Source: Reyranella sp. (lineage in GTDB: Bacteria; Pseudomonadota; Alphaproteobacteria; Reyranellales; Reyranellaceae). Taken from it: 17,674 nt of DNA. The position numbers were made by a program, and so were the translations under genes. Positions 1 through 6,575 of the stretch are shown here, piece after piece (within the stretch, counting starts at the first letter, position 1; every line of letters starts with the position of its first letter). Under the pieces are notes generated by a model that saw only the letters and a program-made list of their open reading frames with translations, was not told the DNA's origin and ran no database searches. The DNA is taken from positions 1 to 17,674 of the forward strand of contig SCVT01000181.1 of NCBI GenBank assembly GCA_004296815.1. Reading direction: 5' to 3'.

Positions 1-578
1 TGCAGCAGGTAGCCGGCCGCCGGATCGAGCTGCCGTTCCATCAGCGTCGGCATGAGATGGACCACCGTCACGTCCATGCCCTGCGCCTGCAGGCCCGCCG
101 CCGCCTCGAGGCCGAGCAGGCCGCCGCCGATCACGACCGCCTTGGCGCGCGACTGGGCGGCCAGCAGCATGGCGTTGACGTCGTCGAGGTCGCGGTAGCT
201 GAGCACGCCCGCGAGATCATGGCCGGGGACGGGGATGACCAGTGGGTTCGAGCCGGTCGCGATCACGAGCTTGTCGTAGCTCTGGGTCACGCCGAGCGAG
301 GAGGTCACGGTCTTCTCGGCGCGGTCGATCTTCTCGATCTTGTGGCCCTTGTAGAGCGTGATGCCGTTCCTGACGTACCAGCCGTCGCCGTGGATGATGA
401 TCTGCTCGTAGTCCTTTTCACCCGACAGAACCGGCGACAGCATGATGCGGTCGTAGTTCACGCGCGGCTCGGCGTTGAAGATGGTCACCTGGTAGCGATC
501 GGGCGATGCCTCGAGCAGATGCTCCAGCATGCGGCCCGGGGCCATGCCGTTTCCGATGATGACGAGCTTCTCGGTCAT
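1..578 (-). CDS. nirB: Assimilatory nitrite reductase large subunit, N-terminal part (cut by window edge)
   Basis: This is the first 192 codons of a nitrite reductase [NAD(P)H] large subunit; the gene runs off the left edge. NirB is a cytoplasmic flavoprotein with a 2Fe-2S cluster, a 4Fe-4S cluster and siroheme, and it reduces nitrite to ammonium with NirD. The visible part is the FAD/NAD(P)H-binding module. It has the dinucleotide fold GNGMAPGRMLE at residues 9-19, an ATGSNP motif at 107-112 and a second Rossmann motif VIGGGLLGLE at 149-158. The siroheme and cluster-binding parts are outside the window, so nitrite specificity rests on the NirB-like N-terminus and on the FNT gene upstream. 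The ATG at 578 is preceded by GGTGAG and lies about 18 bases after the leader terminator. The gene probably has its own sigma-54 promoter and an antitermination leader (596-732). A NirB-like rubredoxin/nitrite oxidoreductase is the main alternative. Confidence 0.9.
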   Translation of the reverse strand, partial: MTEKLVIIGNGMAPGRMLEHLLEASPDRYQVTIFNAEPRVNYDRIMLSPVLSGEKDYEQIIIHGDGWYVRNGITLYKGHKIEKIDRAEKTVTSSLGVTQSYDKLVIATGSNPLVIPVPGHDLAGVLSYRDLDDVNAMLLAAQSRAKAVVIGGGLLGLEAAAGLQAQGMDVTVVHLMPTLMERQLDPAAGYLL

Positions 579-595
579 GTCCGTACTCACCAAAC

Positions 596-658
596 AAAAA
601 AAGCCGCCGAACGAATCACCGGTCCCGCCGTGCGGGTCGCGATGATCGTTGGCAGCTT
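596..658 (-). terminator. Intrinsic terminator inside the nirB leader
   Basis: On the minus strand AAGCTGCC (658-651) pairs with GGCGGCTT (608-601) with one G-U pair. AACGA (650-646) then pairs with TCGTT (614-610), past one bulged C at 609. The inner part folds again through CCCGC (636-632) and GCGGG (628-624) with a three-base loop. Seven T residues (602-596) follow the stem. It sits between the sigma-54 element and the nirB start codon, so it must be bypassed to express nirB, which points to regulated termination rather than the end of the preceding gene. Confidence 0.82.
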
Positions 659-686
659 CGCCGGAGACGCCCGCCGTTGGACGCCC
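596..686 (-). promoter_or_regulatory. ANTAR-type antitermination leader of nirB
   Basis: Read on the minus strand, the leader begins with hairpin P1 at 686-665: GGGCGTCC and GGGCGTCT pair through G-C and G-U pairs around a six-base loop AACGGC, with A at loop position 1 and G at position 4. A short hairpin P2 at 662-651 follows (GGC, loop GAAGCT, GCC). Its 3' side and loop are also the 5' arm of the terminator at 596-658. Tandem hexaloop hairpins with the second overlapping a terminator are the known target of ANTAR proteins such as NasR and NasT, which prevent termination when nitrate or nitrite is present. The same layout stands before the FNT gene. P2 has G rather than A at loop position 1 and only a three-pair stem, so P2 is less certain. 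No ANTAR gene is in the window. Confidence 0.72.
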
Positions 687-716
687 ATCGAGGCCCGAGG
701 CCTCGCAAGACTAGGA

Positions 717-732
717 CGCACGAATTGTGCCA
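717..732 (-). promoter_or_regulatory. Sigma-54 (RpoN) -24/-12 promoter of nirB
   Basis: The minus strand reads TGGCACAATTCGTGCG. The -24 block TGGCAC is a perfect match to the consensus TGGCAC-N5-TTGCW. The -12 block is GTGCG, keeping the invariant GC at the right distance from the GG (12 bases between the two dinucleotide starts). Transcription would begin near 705, about 20 bases before hairpin P1, which suits a leader RNA. Sigma-54 control fits nitrogen assimilation under NtrC. No convincing NtrC site was seen upstream. Confidence 0.6.
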
Positions 733-769
733 ATCGAAAATCAGGGGAAAAGTGCCCTTCTTCAGGGAC

Positions 770-2500
770 TTAGCGGATGGGGTGTACGGCCAGGAAGACG
801 ACCGCGCAGGCCAGCAGGAAGCAGAGTGCCTGCCAGAACAGCAGCGGGTTCCTTTCCAGCAGCGGCGCCGGCGAGGGGTTGAGGAATTCCTCCTTGGGGT
901 TGCGCAGGTCGAACAGGAACTCCGACAGCGCCTCGTAGCGCTGCATTGGGTCGGGTTGCACGGCCTTCTCCAGCGCGCCGTCGATCCAGACGGGAACCTC
1001 GGGATCGATTGTGTGCGCCGAGTGGTAAGCCAGCCGGCGCTGCTGCGCCCTGGTGCGCGTCTGGGCGACCTGTGCGCCGTAGGGCAGCTTGCCCGTCAGC
1101 ATCTGGTAGGCGATCACGCCCAGCGAAAAGAGGTCGGAACGCGCCGATCCGCCTTCGCCCAGGAAATACTCCGGCGCGGTGTACTGAGCCGTGCCGAGGA
1201 TGTCGCTGCCGTCGAGCGCGGGCGAAGCCTCGAGGACACCGGCGACGCGCGTCGAGCCGAAGTCGATGATCCTGGCCGTGCCGGTCGCGTCGATCATGAT
1301 GTTCTGCGGCCGCAGGTCCTGATGGAGCATCTCCATGCGGTGGAAGGCGCGCAGCCCGCGGGCGACCTGCTCGACGATCCCGCGTACGGCTTCGAGAGCG
1401 GGGCGGGGATTGTCGATCATCCACTGGGCGAGCGTCTTGCCCTCGACATACTCCATGACAACGTAGAGGTAGTTGCGCTTCCTCGACTGGGGACGCGGCT
1501 TCAGGACATGGGCGTTGTCGATGCGACGCGCGACCCACTCCTCCATCATGAACCGCCGGAGATAGGCGGGATCGCCGCGCAAATCGATGGAGGGGATCTT
1601 GAGCGCAACCAGCTCCTCGTTGTCGGTGTCGACGGCGAGGTAGATGTGGCTGCGGCTGCTGGCATGAATCTGGCGCACGATCCGGTAGCCGTCGAAGATC
1701 GCCCGTGCCTCGAGCAGAGGCGGCAGCGGCAGCTCGATCGCCGATCCCAGGACCTCGTTCGCCTCGCCAGCCGGCAGCGCATCGATGCGCACGATCTGCG
1801 CGGTGAGGTTGTCCGGGCTGCCGTTGACATGCGCTTGCTCGACAATCGCACGTGCGGCGCGGTCGAGGTCGCTCGGATGCTCGGCGATGGCCCTGGCGAC
1901 GAAGGCGTCGCCGACATGCTGATGAACGCCGTCGGTCGCCATGAACAGGATGTCGCCCGCCTCCAGCGGCACGGCGCGGTAGTCGATCTCGATCTGGGCA
2001 TTGGCGCCGAGCGCGCGTCCGAGATACGACTGCTCGGACGACACGATCACGCGATGATCGTCCGTGAGCTGCTCGAGGGCGTTGCCCGAGACCCGGTAGA
2101 TTCGCGAGTCGCCGACATGGAAGATGTGCGCGGTGGTCGACTTCACGACCACGACGCTCAGCGTGCAGACATAGCCCTTGTCCTGATCGTAGGCGTACTG
2201 GCTGCGTCGCGTCTGGGCGTGCAGCCAGGAATTCGTCGCGGCGATGACTCGCTGCGCCGATGTCTTCACCGACCAGGCATCCGACGTGCAGTAATAGTCC
2301 GTCAGGAAGCTCTTGATCGCGGATTCGGCGGCCACCCTGCTGACGCTGCTGCTGCTGATCCCGTCGGCCAGGGCGACGGTGATGCCCTTGAGGCCGAGCG
2401 CCGGCTGCCCGGGAATCAGGGCGCCGTGGAAATCCTGGTTGGTCTCCTTGCGCCCCTTGTCGGAGTGCTGGCCGATCGAGACCTTGAGTTCGCCGGACAT
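770..2500 (-). CDS. Membrane-anchored PP2C phosphatase / Ser-Thr protein kinase fusion
   Basis: The 576-residue protein joins two opposing activities. Residues 1-245 are a PP2C-type phosphatase with metal-site motifs NQD (21-23), ADG (45-47), VGDSR (129-133), ATDG (188-191) and SPDN (228-231). Residues 270-530 are a eukaryotic-like kinase with the ATP lysine in ALK (K301), catalytic loop HQDLRPQN (393-400), DFG (413-415) and APE (442-444). The glycine-rich loop is degenerate: around 278-290 there is no glycine, and HRD reads HQD. One hydrophobic segment (about 553-572) near the C-terminus would anchor the protein with both domains in the cytoplasm. It follows the FNT gene by 59 bases and precedes nirB. 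Such fusions are known neighbours of nitrate/nitrite assimilation genes in proteobacteria, but substrates are unknown. Regulation of nitrite uptake or reduction is inference. Start ATG at 2500; its ribosome binding site is weak. Confidence 0.92.
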   Translation of the reverse strand: MSGELKVSIGQHSDKGRKETNQDFHGALIPGQPALGLKGITVALADGISSSSVSRVAAESAIKSFLTDYYCTSDAWSVKTSAQRVIAATNSWLHAQTRRSQYAYDQDKGYVCTLSVVVVKSTTAHIFHVGDSRIYRVSGNALEQLTDDHRVIVSSEQSYLGRALGANAQIEIDYRAVPLEAGDILFMATDGVHQHVGDAFVARAIAEHPSDLDRAARAIVEQAHVNGSPDNLTAQIVRIDALPAGEANEVLGSAIELPLPPLLEARAIFDGYRIVRQIHASSRSHIYLAVDTDNEELVALKIPSIDLRGDPAYLRRFMMEEWVARRIDNAHVLKPRPQSRKRNYLYVVMEYVEGKTLAQWMIDNPRPALEAVRGIVEQVARGLRAFHRMEMLHQDLRPQNIMIDATGTARIIDFGSTRVAGVLEASPALDGSDILGTAQYTAPEYFLGEGGSARSDLFSLGVIAYQMLTGKLPYGAQVAQTRTRAQQRRLAYHSAHTIDPEVPVWIDGALEKAVQPDPMQRYEALSEFLFDLRNPKEEFLNPSPAPLLERNPLLFWQALCFLLACAVVFLAVHPIR

Positions 2501-2518
2501 CGCCTATGGCCGCAAGAA

Positions 2519-2558
2519 GGAGCCCGCCCGCGCGGGGCGAGGCTCCCTCGCGGGCTCC
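2519..2558 (-). terminator. GC-rich hairpin between the FNT gene and the kinase gene
   Basis: A perfect nine-base inverted repeat, GGAGCCCGC (2558-2550) and GCGGGCTCC (2527-2519) on the minus strand, starts directly after the FNT stop codon. An inner GAGG/CCTC pairing is also possible. It is followed by CTTCTTG rather than a run of T, so it looks like a partial terminator or an mRNA-stabilising stem that lowers kinase expression relative to the channel, not a full stop. Confidence 0.5.
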
Positions 2559-2559
2559 G

Positions 2560-3375
2560 TCAGACGGTCACCTTGCGCTTGGCGCCCGTCCTGACGTGCG
2601 TGGCGTAGAGGGTCAGGCCGGTGAAGGCGAGTCCGCCGACCAGGTTGCCGAGCACCGTCGGGATCTCGTTCCAGATCAGGTAGTCCATGATCGTGAACTT
2701 GCCGCCCAGCAGCAGGCCCGATGGGAACAGGAACATGTTCACGATCGAGTGCTCGAAGGTCATGTAGAAGAACACCATTATCGGCATCCACATCGCCAGG
2801 ACCTTGCCGGTCACGGTCGTGGAGATCATGGCGCCAACGACGCCGGTCGAGACCATCCAGTTGCACAGCATGGCGCGGATGAAGAGCGTGAGCATGCCCG
2901 CGGCGCCGTACTGGGCGTAGCCCAAGGTCCGGCCCTCGCCGATATGGCCGATGATCTGGCCCACCTTGTCGGGCGGGGTCGACCAGCCGTTGGTGAAGAT
3001 GCAGGCCATCATCAGGGCGACCGTGAAGGCGCCGCCGAAATTGCCGATGAACACGAGACCCCAATTGCGCAGGATGCCGCCGACCGTCACGCCGGGGCGC
3101 TTGTCGAGCAGCGCCAGTGGCGTCAGCACGAAGACGCCCGTCAGCAGGTCGAAGCCCAGGAGGTAGAGGATGCAGAAGCCGACGGGAAACAGCGCGGCGC
3201 CGACGATGGGGACGCCTGTCTGCACGGTGATCGTCACGGCGAACACCGCCGCGAGCGCCAGGATGGCGCCAGCCATGTAGGCACGGATGAGGGTGTCGCG
3301 CGTCGACATGAACACTTTGGATTCACCGGCATCGACCATCTTGGTCACGAATTCCGACGGGACGAGATATGCCAT
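2560..3375 (-). CDS. Formate/nitrite transporter family (FNT) channel
   Basis: This 271-residue protein is an inner-membrane channel of the FocA/NirC family, which form pentamers passing formate, nitrite or similar small anions. About six hydrophobic segments are visible (for example 33-52, 57-78, 104-128, 155-178, 193-205 and 238-258). Family signatures present are FDLLTG (75-80), the NWMVSTG motif (172-178), the pore histidine in FEHS (H209) and NEIPTVLGNLVGG (236-248). The ATG at 3375 is chosen because AGGGAG stands about eight bases upstream and the family motif starts soon after; the frame stays open to 3441, but that stretch is in the leader terminator. Nitrite is the likely substrate because nirB lies downstream and both genes carry the same kind of leader. 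Formate remains possible. The kinase/phosphatase gene is the next gene in the same transcript. Confidence 0.93.
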   Translation of the reverse strand: MAYLVPSEFVTKMVDAGESKVFMSTRDTLIRAYMAGAILALAAVFAVTITVQTGVPIVGAALFPVGFCILYLLGFDLLTGVFVLTPLALLDKRPGVTVGGILRNWGLVFIGNFGGAFTVALMMACIFTNGWSTPPDKVGQIIGHIGEGRTLGYAQYGAAGMLTLFIRAMLCNWMVSTGVVGAMISTTVTGKVLAMWMPIMVFFYMTFEHSIVNMFLFPSGLLLGGKFTIMDYLIWNEIPTVLGNLVGGLAFTGLTLYATHVRTGAKRKVTV

Positions 3376-3418
3376 CAAAGATCTCCCTGGCTCTCCGCGA
3401 GGAGCAGCCGCTGCAAAC

Positions 3419-3486
3419 AAAAAAGCCGCCGAACACGTCACCGCGCTCCACGAATCCCGTGGATGCGATCACCTGTTGGCAGCTTT
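3419..3486 (-). terminator. Intrinsic terminator inside the FNT leader
   Basis: On the minus strand AAAGCTGCC (3486-3478) pairs with GGCGGCTTT (3430-3422). AACA (3477-3474) pairs with TGTT (3435-3432), past one bulged C at 3431. An inner hairpin TCCACG/CGTGGA (3463-3458 with 3452-3447, loop of five) closes the middle. Six T residues (3424-3419) follow. Compared with the nirB copy, the AACGA/TCGTT pairs there are AACA/TGTT here: both sides changed together, which supports the stem. Confidence 0.83.
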
Positions 3487-3519
3487 GCCGGAAGTGGGAG
3501 CGCCCCCCGTTGGGCGCTC
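3419..3519 (-). promoter_or_regulatory. ANTAR-type antitermination leader of the FNT-kinase operon
   Basis: On the minus strand, hairpin P1 (3519-3498) has a perfect eight-pair stem GAGCGCCC/GGGCGCTC and a six-base loop AACGGG, with A at position 1 and G at position 4. Hairpin P2 (3489-3478) is GGC, loop AAAGCT (again A1 and G4), GCC. The loop and 3' side of P2 form the 5' arm of the terminator at 3419-3486, so P2 and the terminator exclude each other. This is the arrangement bound by ANTAR antiterminators of the NasR/NasT kind. P1 begins about 26 bases after the start expected from the sigma-54 element at 3555-3570. It is a diverged copy of the nirB leader, with conserved blocks in P2, the terminator stem and the T tract. 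Confidence 0.78.
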
Positions 3520-3554
3520 AGTGTTTGGAGCTGCGTTGCTCCACGCTGACACTT

Positions 3555-3570
3555 TGCAAGAAACATGCCG
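3555..3570 (-). promoter_or_regulatory. Sigma-54 (RpoN) -24/-12 promoter of the FNT-kinase operon
   Basis: The minus strand reads CGGCATGTTTCTTGCA. The -12 block TTGCA matches fully. The -24 block is CGGCAT instead of TGGCAC but keeps GGCA, and the GG to GC spacing is exact. The expected start is near 3545, placing the first leader hairpin about 26 bases in. It parallels the element upstream of nirB at 717-732. Confidence 0.55.
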
Positions 3571-3646
3571 ATGGAAAGAGCCCGATTCCCCTCGCTATGA
3601 GAGGGCCGGAGTCTCTACGTGATCAACGAGGAGGCAGTCTGCCCCG

Positions 3647-4447
3647 TCACTTGATCGATTTGAGAGTCGGCAGGCGGTACCGGTCTTCCGGGTCGTTCCA
3701 GCCCTTGAAGTTGGGCTTCCGCTTCTCGGCGAAGGCCGCGCGCGATTCCATGAGGTCGCTCTTGGCGCCATGGTCGTGCAGGGCATCGGCGAGCTTCTGC
3801 ATCTCGGGGCCAGGGGCGGGGCGCATCTGGCGCATCATGTGCACCGTGTTGACGCGGCTGGCCGGCGGGAGCGTCAGCAGGTGCTCGGCCATGGAGAGTG
3901 CCGTCGGCATCAGGTCGGCGGCATCGACCAGGCGGTTCACGAAGCCGATCTCGTAGAAGCGCTGCGCGGTGAAGCGGAATCCCAGCGCCATCTCCATGGC
4001 AACGGGGTAGGGCATGTTGGCGATGTGGCCGTGATTGTAGCCGCCCAGCAGCCAGCGCTTGGCCTCGGAGACCTCGAACACCGCCTCGCGCACGGCCACG
4101 CGCAGATCGGTGCGCTCGACCAGCATGAAGCCGCCACCCATGGCGAAGCCGTTGACCGCCGCAATGACGGGCTTCTCGAGCTTGCCCGACATGAACGGAT
4201 CCTCGATCTCGGGGCGGCGGCCGCCCGGCGCACCGTCCTTCAGCGACTCCTTCATGTCCTCGCCGGCGCAGAAGCCGCGCCCGGCGCCGGTGAAGATCGC
4301 GACCTCGAGCTCCTTGCTGTGGCGGAACTCGTTCCAGACGCGCGACAGCTCGGTGCGCATCTCGTGGTTCAGCGCGTTCAGCCGGTCCGGCCGGTTCATG
4401 CGGACGACGAGGACCTGTCCGTGGGTTTCGGTTTCGACGACAGACAT
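3647..4447 (-). CDS. Crotonase-family enzyme (enoyl-CoA hydratase/isomerase)
   Basis: This 266-residue protein has the crotonase fold, which binds acyl-CoA esters and stabilises an enolate in an oxyanion hole. Seen are NALN (24-27), the first oxyanion segment GFCAGED (58-64) and the second segment GFAMGGG (100-106). The two catalytic glutamates of true hydratases correspond to M108 (absent) and E128 (present in VSE, 126-128). Losing the first glutamate argues against plain enoyl-CoA hydration and favours an isomerase or another single-acid crotonase. The ATG at 4447 is chosen because GGGAG stands about six bases before it and MSVVETETHG begins the normal fold; the frame extends upstream, but only inside the hydrolase gene. 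It lies 14 bases after the hydrolase stop, so the two are probably co-transcribed. The actual substrate cannot be told from sequence. Confidence 0.9.
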   Translation of the reverse strand: MSVVETETHGQVLVVRMNRPDRLNALNHEMRTELSRVWNEFRHSKELEVAIFTGAGRGFCAGEDMKESLKDGAPGGRRPEIEDPFMSGKLEKPVIAAVNGFAMGGGFMLVERTDLRVAVREAVFEVSEAKRWLLGGYNHGHIANMPYPVAMEMALGFRFTAQRFYEIGFVNRLVDAADLMPTALSMAEHLLTLPPASRVNTVHMMRQMRPAPGPEMQKLADALHDHGAKSDLMESRAAFAEKRKPNFKGWNDPEDRYRLPTLKSIK

Positions 4448-4461
4448 CTTGTGCTCCCGGT

Positions 4462-5286
4462 TCAGGCCTTGATGAACGCCAGCAGGTCGGCGTTGATCGT
4501 TTTCGCCTCGGTCGTGGGCATGCCATGAGCGAAGCCCTTGTAGGTCTTCAGCACGCCGTTCTTCAGCAGCTTGGCCGACAGCGGCGCGGAATCGGCATAC
4601 GGCACGATCTGGTCGTCGTCGCCGTGCATCACCAGCACGGGCACGGTGATCTTCTTCAGGTCTTCGGTGAAGTCCGTCTGCGAGAAAGCCACGATGCCGT
4701 CGTAGTGGGCCTTCGCGCCGCCCATCATGCCCTGACGCCACCAATTCCAGATCACGCCCTGCGCCGGCTTCGCGCCGGGCCGGTTGTAGCCGTAGAAGGG
4801 GCCGGCCGGCACATCGTAGTAGAATTGCGCGCGATTGTTCGCGACCTCGGCCTGGAAGCCGTCGAAGACCTCCTTCGGCAGTCCGCCGGGATTGCTCGGC
4901 GTCTTCACCATGAGCGGCGGCACGGCGGCGATGATCGCCGCCTTCGCCACACGGCTCTCGCCGTGGCGCGCCAGATAGCGCACGACCTCGCCGCCACCGG
5001 TGGAGTGGCCGACATGGACGGCACCCTTCAGGTCGAGATGGGCGGTGAGAGCCGCCAGATCGTCGGCATAGTGGTCCATGTCGTGGCCCTCGCTGCCCTG
5101 GCTGGAGCGGCCGTGACCGCGCCTGTCGTGGGCGATCACGCGAAAGCCCTGGGCGAGGAAGAACATCATCTGGGCGTCCCAGTCGTCGCCCGACAGCGGC
5201 CAGCCGTGACTGAAGACGATCGGCCGACCTTTCCCCCAGTCCTTGTAGAAGATCTCGATGCCGTCGCGGGTCGTGATGAAGGGCAT
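4462..5286 (-). CDS. Alpha/beta hydrolase, non-heme haloperoxidase/arylesterase group
   Basis: This 274-residue protein is an alpha/beta hydrolase very like the cofactor-free chloroperoxidases and arylesterases. These hydrolyse esters and, with an organic acid and peroxide, form peracids. Motifs are HGWP (27-30, oxyanion region with W29), the nucleophile elbow GHSTGG (93-98, S95), the acid in HGDDDQIVP (221-229) and the histidine in FAHGM (H254). The ATG at 5286 follows a strong ribosome site, AAGGAGGAG, about five bases upstream. There is no signal peptide, so it should be cytoplasmic. It starts 35 bases after the cinA-like gene ends and is followed closely by the crotonase gene. An esterase or lactonase working on an intermediate that becomes a CoA ester is a possible but unproven link. 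Confidence 0.92.
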   Translation of the reverse strand: MPFITTRDGIEIFYKDWGKGRPIVFSHGWPLSGDDWDAQMMFFLAQGFRVIAHDRRGHGRSSQGSEGHDMDHYADDLAALTAHLDLKGAVHVGHSTGGGEVVRYLARHGESRVAKAAIIAAVPPLMVKTPSNPGGLPKEVFDGFQAEVANNRAQFYYDVPAGPFYGYNRPGAKPAQGVIWNWWRQGMMGGAKAHYDGIVAFSQTDFTEDLKKITVPVLVMHGDDDQIVPYADSAPLSAKLLKNGVLKTYKGFAHGMPTTEAKTINADLLAFIKA

Positions 5287-5321
5287 GGCAAACTCCTCCT
5301 TACTGCGGAAAATCGCGGCGA

Positions 5322-6524
5322 CTAGCGCCGCTCGAAATCGATTCGCTCGTCGACCGGCAGGCCGAGCAGGTGACGGCGCAGGCAGTCGAGACCAAGCTCG
5401 GTGGCGCCGATGCGCACCCAGTCGCGGCCGCCCAGCAGGCGTGCGCGGCGCGTGACGATGCCGGCCGCGTCGGCGACGCCGACGTCGATCGTCGCGCCGA
5501 ACTCCGGCCGGTCGGGACCCTCGTCGAGCTGCACGGCGACGCTCAGCGCCACGCTGGCGCCGCTCTCCTTCAGGAGATCGCCCGCACCGATCGATCCGTT
5601 GCGCGAGATCACGCCCTTGCGGAAGATTGTCTCCGAGCCCGGCAGCGGCGCGATGCGCGAGGCGATGTTGCCGCCGGTGAAGGTCTCGGCCACCGCGAGC
5701 GTCAGGCCGCGCTCGCCGAGCTTGGCCAGGATCACGCCTTCCAGCGTCTCGTGGTCCTCGGCGATGATGAAGTTGCCGAGCCTGCGACGCACCTCGGCCT
5801 CGATCGGCGCGAGACGGGCGGCCAGATCGCTCTCGTCCTCGCCGCGCACGGCGAGCTTGGTCTCGAGCTGCGGATAGTGCGCCTGGAAGCCGAGCTTGAT
5901 GCCGCCGCCGTCCTTGAAGGCCTCGATGTCGCCCAGCATCTGGTCGGCGCGCGATTCGCCGATGCCGAACGTGTGGAAGCGCTTCAGCTTGGAGACGCCC
6001 TTGATGCCGCCCAGCGCCAGCAGGCGCGGGATCACCTGCTCGTCGATCATGCGGCGCATCTCGCGCGGCACGCCGGGGGTGAAGTAGAAGCGCGCCTTGC
6101 CGATGGTGACGGCGAAGCCGCAGGCCGTGCCGATCGGATTGTCGATGAACTCGGCGTTGGCCGGCAGCATCGCCTGCTTCTTGTTGTTGGGCGGCATGAC
6201 GCGCCCGCGCCGCGCATAGGATTCCTCCATGCGCTTCATCCAGTAGTCGCTCAGCACCAGCTCGACGCCGGCCGCCTGGGCTGCCACCTCCTGCGAGAGG
6301 TCGTCGACCGTGGGGCCGAGCCCGCCGTTGACGATCACGGCGTCGGCACGCTCGCCGGCCTGGCGGAAGGCCAGCAGCAGGCTTTCACGGTCATCGCCGA
6401 CCGTGGTGCCCCAGTGGACGCCCAGCCCGACATCGACGAGGCGGCGGGAGATGTGGCTGTAGTTGGTGTTGACGGTCTTGCCGGTGAGGATCTCGTCGCC
6501 GGTACAGAGGATTTCCACGCGCAT
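5322..6524 (-). CDS. cinA: CinA-family protein (COG1058 domain plus divergent NMN-amidase-like domain)
   Basis: The 400-residue length equals that of classical CinA. The N-terminal domain, about 1-170, is the molybdopterin-binding-like COG1058 fold, linked in the family to ADP-ribose pyrophosphatase activity. It shows GDEILTG (9-15), GGLGPTVDD (67-75), NPIGTACGF (129-137) and FTPGVPREM (148-156). The C-terminal domain, about 258-390, corresponds to the PncC-type nicotinamide mononucleotide amidase. It is divergent: the ESCTGG motif reads ETFTGG (280-285), and the following block, normally with a TYSN-like stretch, reads [10 protein letters not shown] (304-313). Amidase activity is therefore doubtful. 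It is the first gene of a probable operon with the hydrolase and the crotonase. The start at 6524 lacks a clear ribosome site, and only 51 bases separate it from the divergent RraA-like gene. Confidence 0.9.
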   Translation of the reverse strand: MRVEILCTGDEILTGKTVNTNYSHISRRLVDVGLGVHWGTTVGDDRESLLLAFRQAGERADAVIVNGGLGPTVDDLSQEVAAQAAGVELVLSDYWMKRMEESYARRGRVMPPNNKKQAMLPANAEFIDNPIGTACGFAVTIGKARFYFTPGVPREMRRMIDEQVIPRLLALGGIKGVSKLKRFHTFGIGESRADQMLGDIEAFKDGGGIKLGFQAHYPQLETKLAVRGEDESDLAARLAPIEAEVRRRLGNFIIAEDHETLEGVILAKLGERGLTLAVAETFTGGNIASRIAPLPGSETIFRKGVISRNGSIGAGDLLKESGASVALSVAVQLDEGPDRPEFGATIDVGVADAAGIVTRRARLLGGRDWVRIGATELGLDCLRRHLLGLPVDERIDFERR

Positions 6525-6575
6525 TTGCAGGATTATCGGCTAACGTCCTGCGGAAATCGAGGGAGAGAACGGTCC

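Noticed and set aside
718..730. GCAC-N5-GTGC palindrome resembling an NtrC site
   Set aside because: NtrC half sites need a longer spacer; these bases are better explained as the -24/-12 element of a sigma-54 promoter.
748..767. Possible terminator after the kinase gene (CCCT/AGGG stem followed by four T)
   Set aside because: The stem has only four pairs and the T run is short and interrupted; too weak to call.
677..2608. Long plus-strand open frame opposite the kinase/phosphatase gene
   Set aside because: It is antisense to a protein with complete PP2C and kinase motifs; its own translation is rich in Arg, Asp and Val with no recognisable domain, as expected from high-GC antisense frames.
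3621..3656. GATCAA/TTGATC inverted repeat at the end of the crotonase gene
   Set aside because: The stem is only six pairs, overlaps the stop codon region, and has no T tract; it may be chance.
5370..6575. In-frame upstream extension of the RraA-like gene
   Set aside because: The stretch is antisense to cinA and has no ribosome site or family similarity; GGGAGAG before 6576 and the start of the fold there fix the real start.
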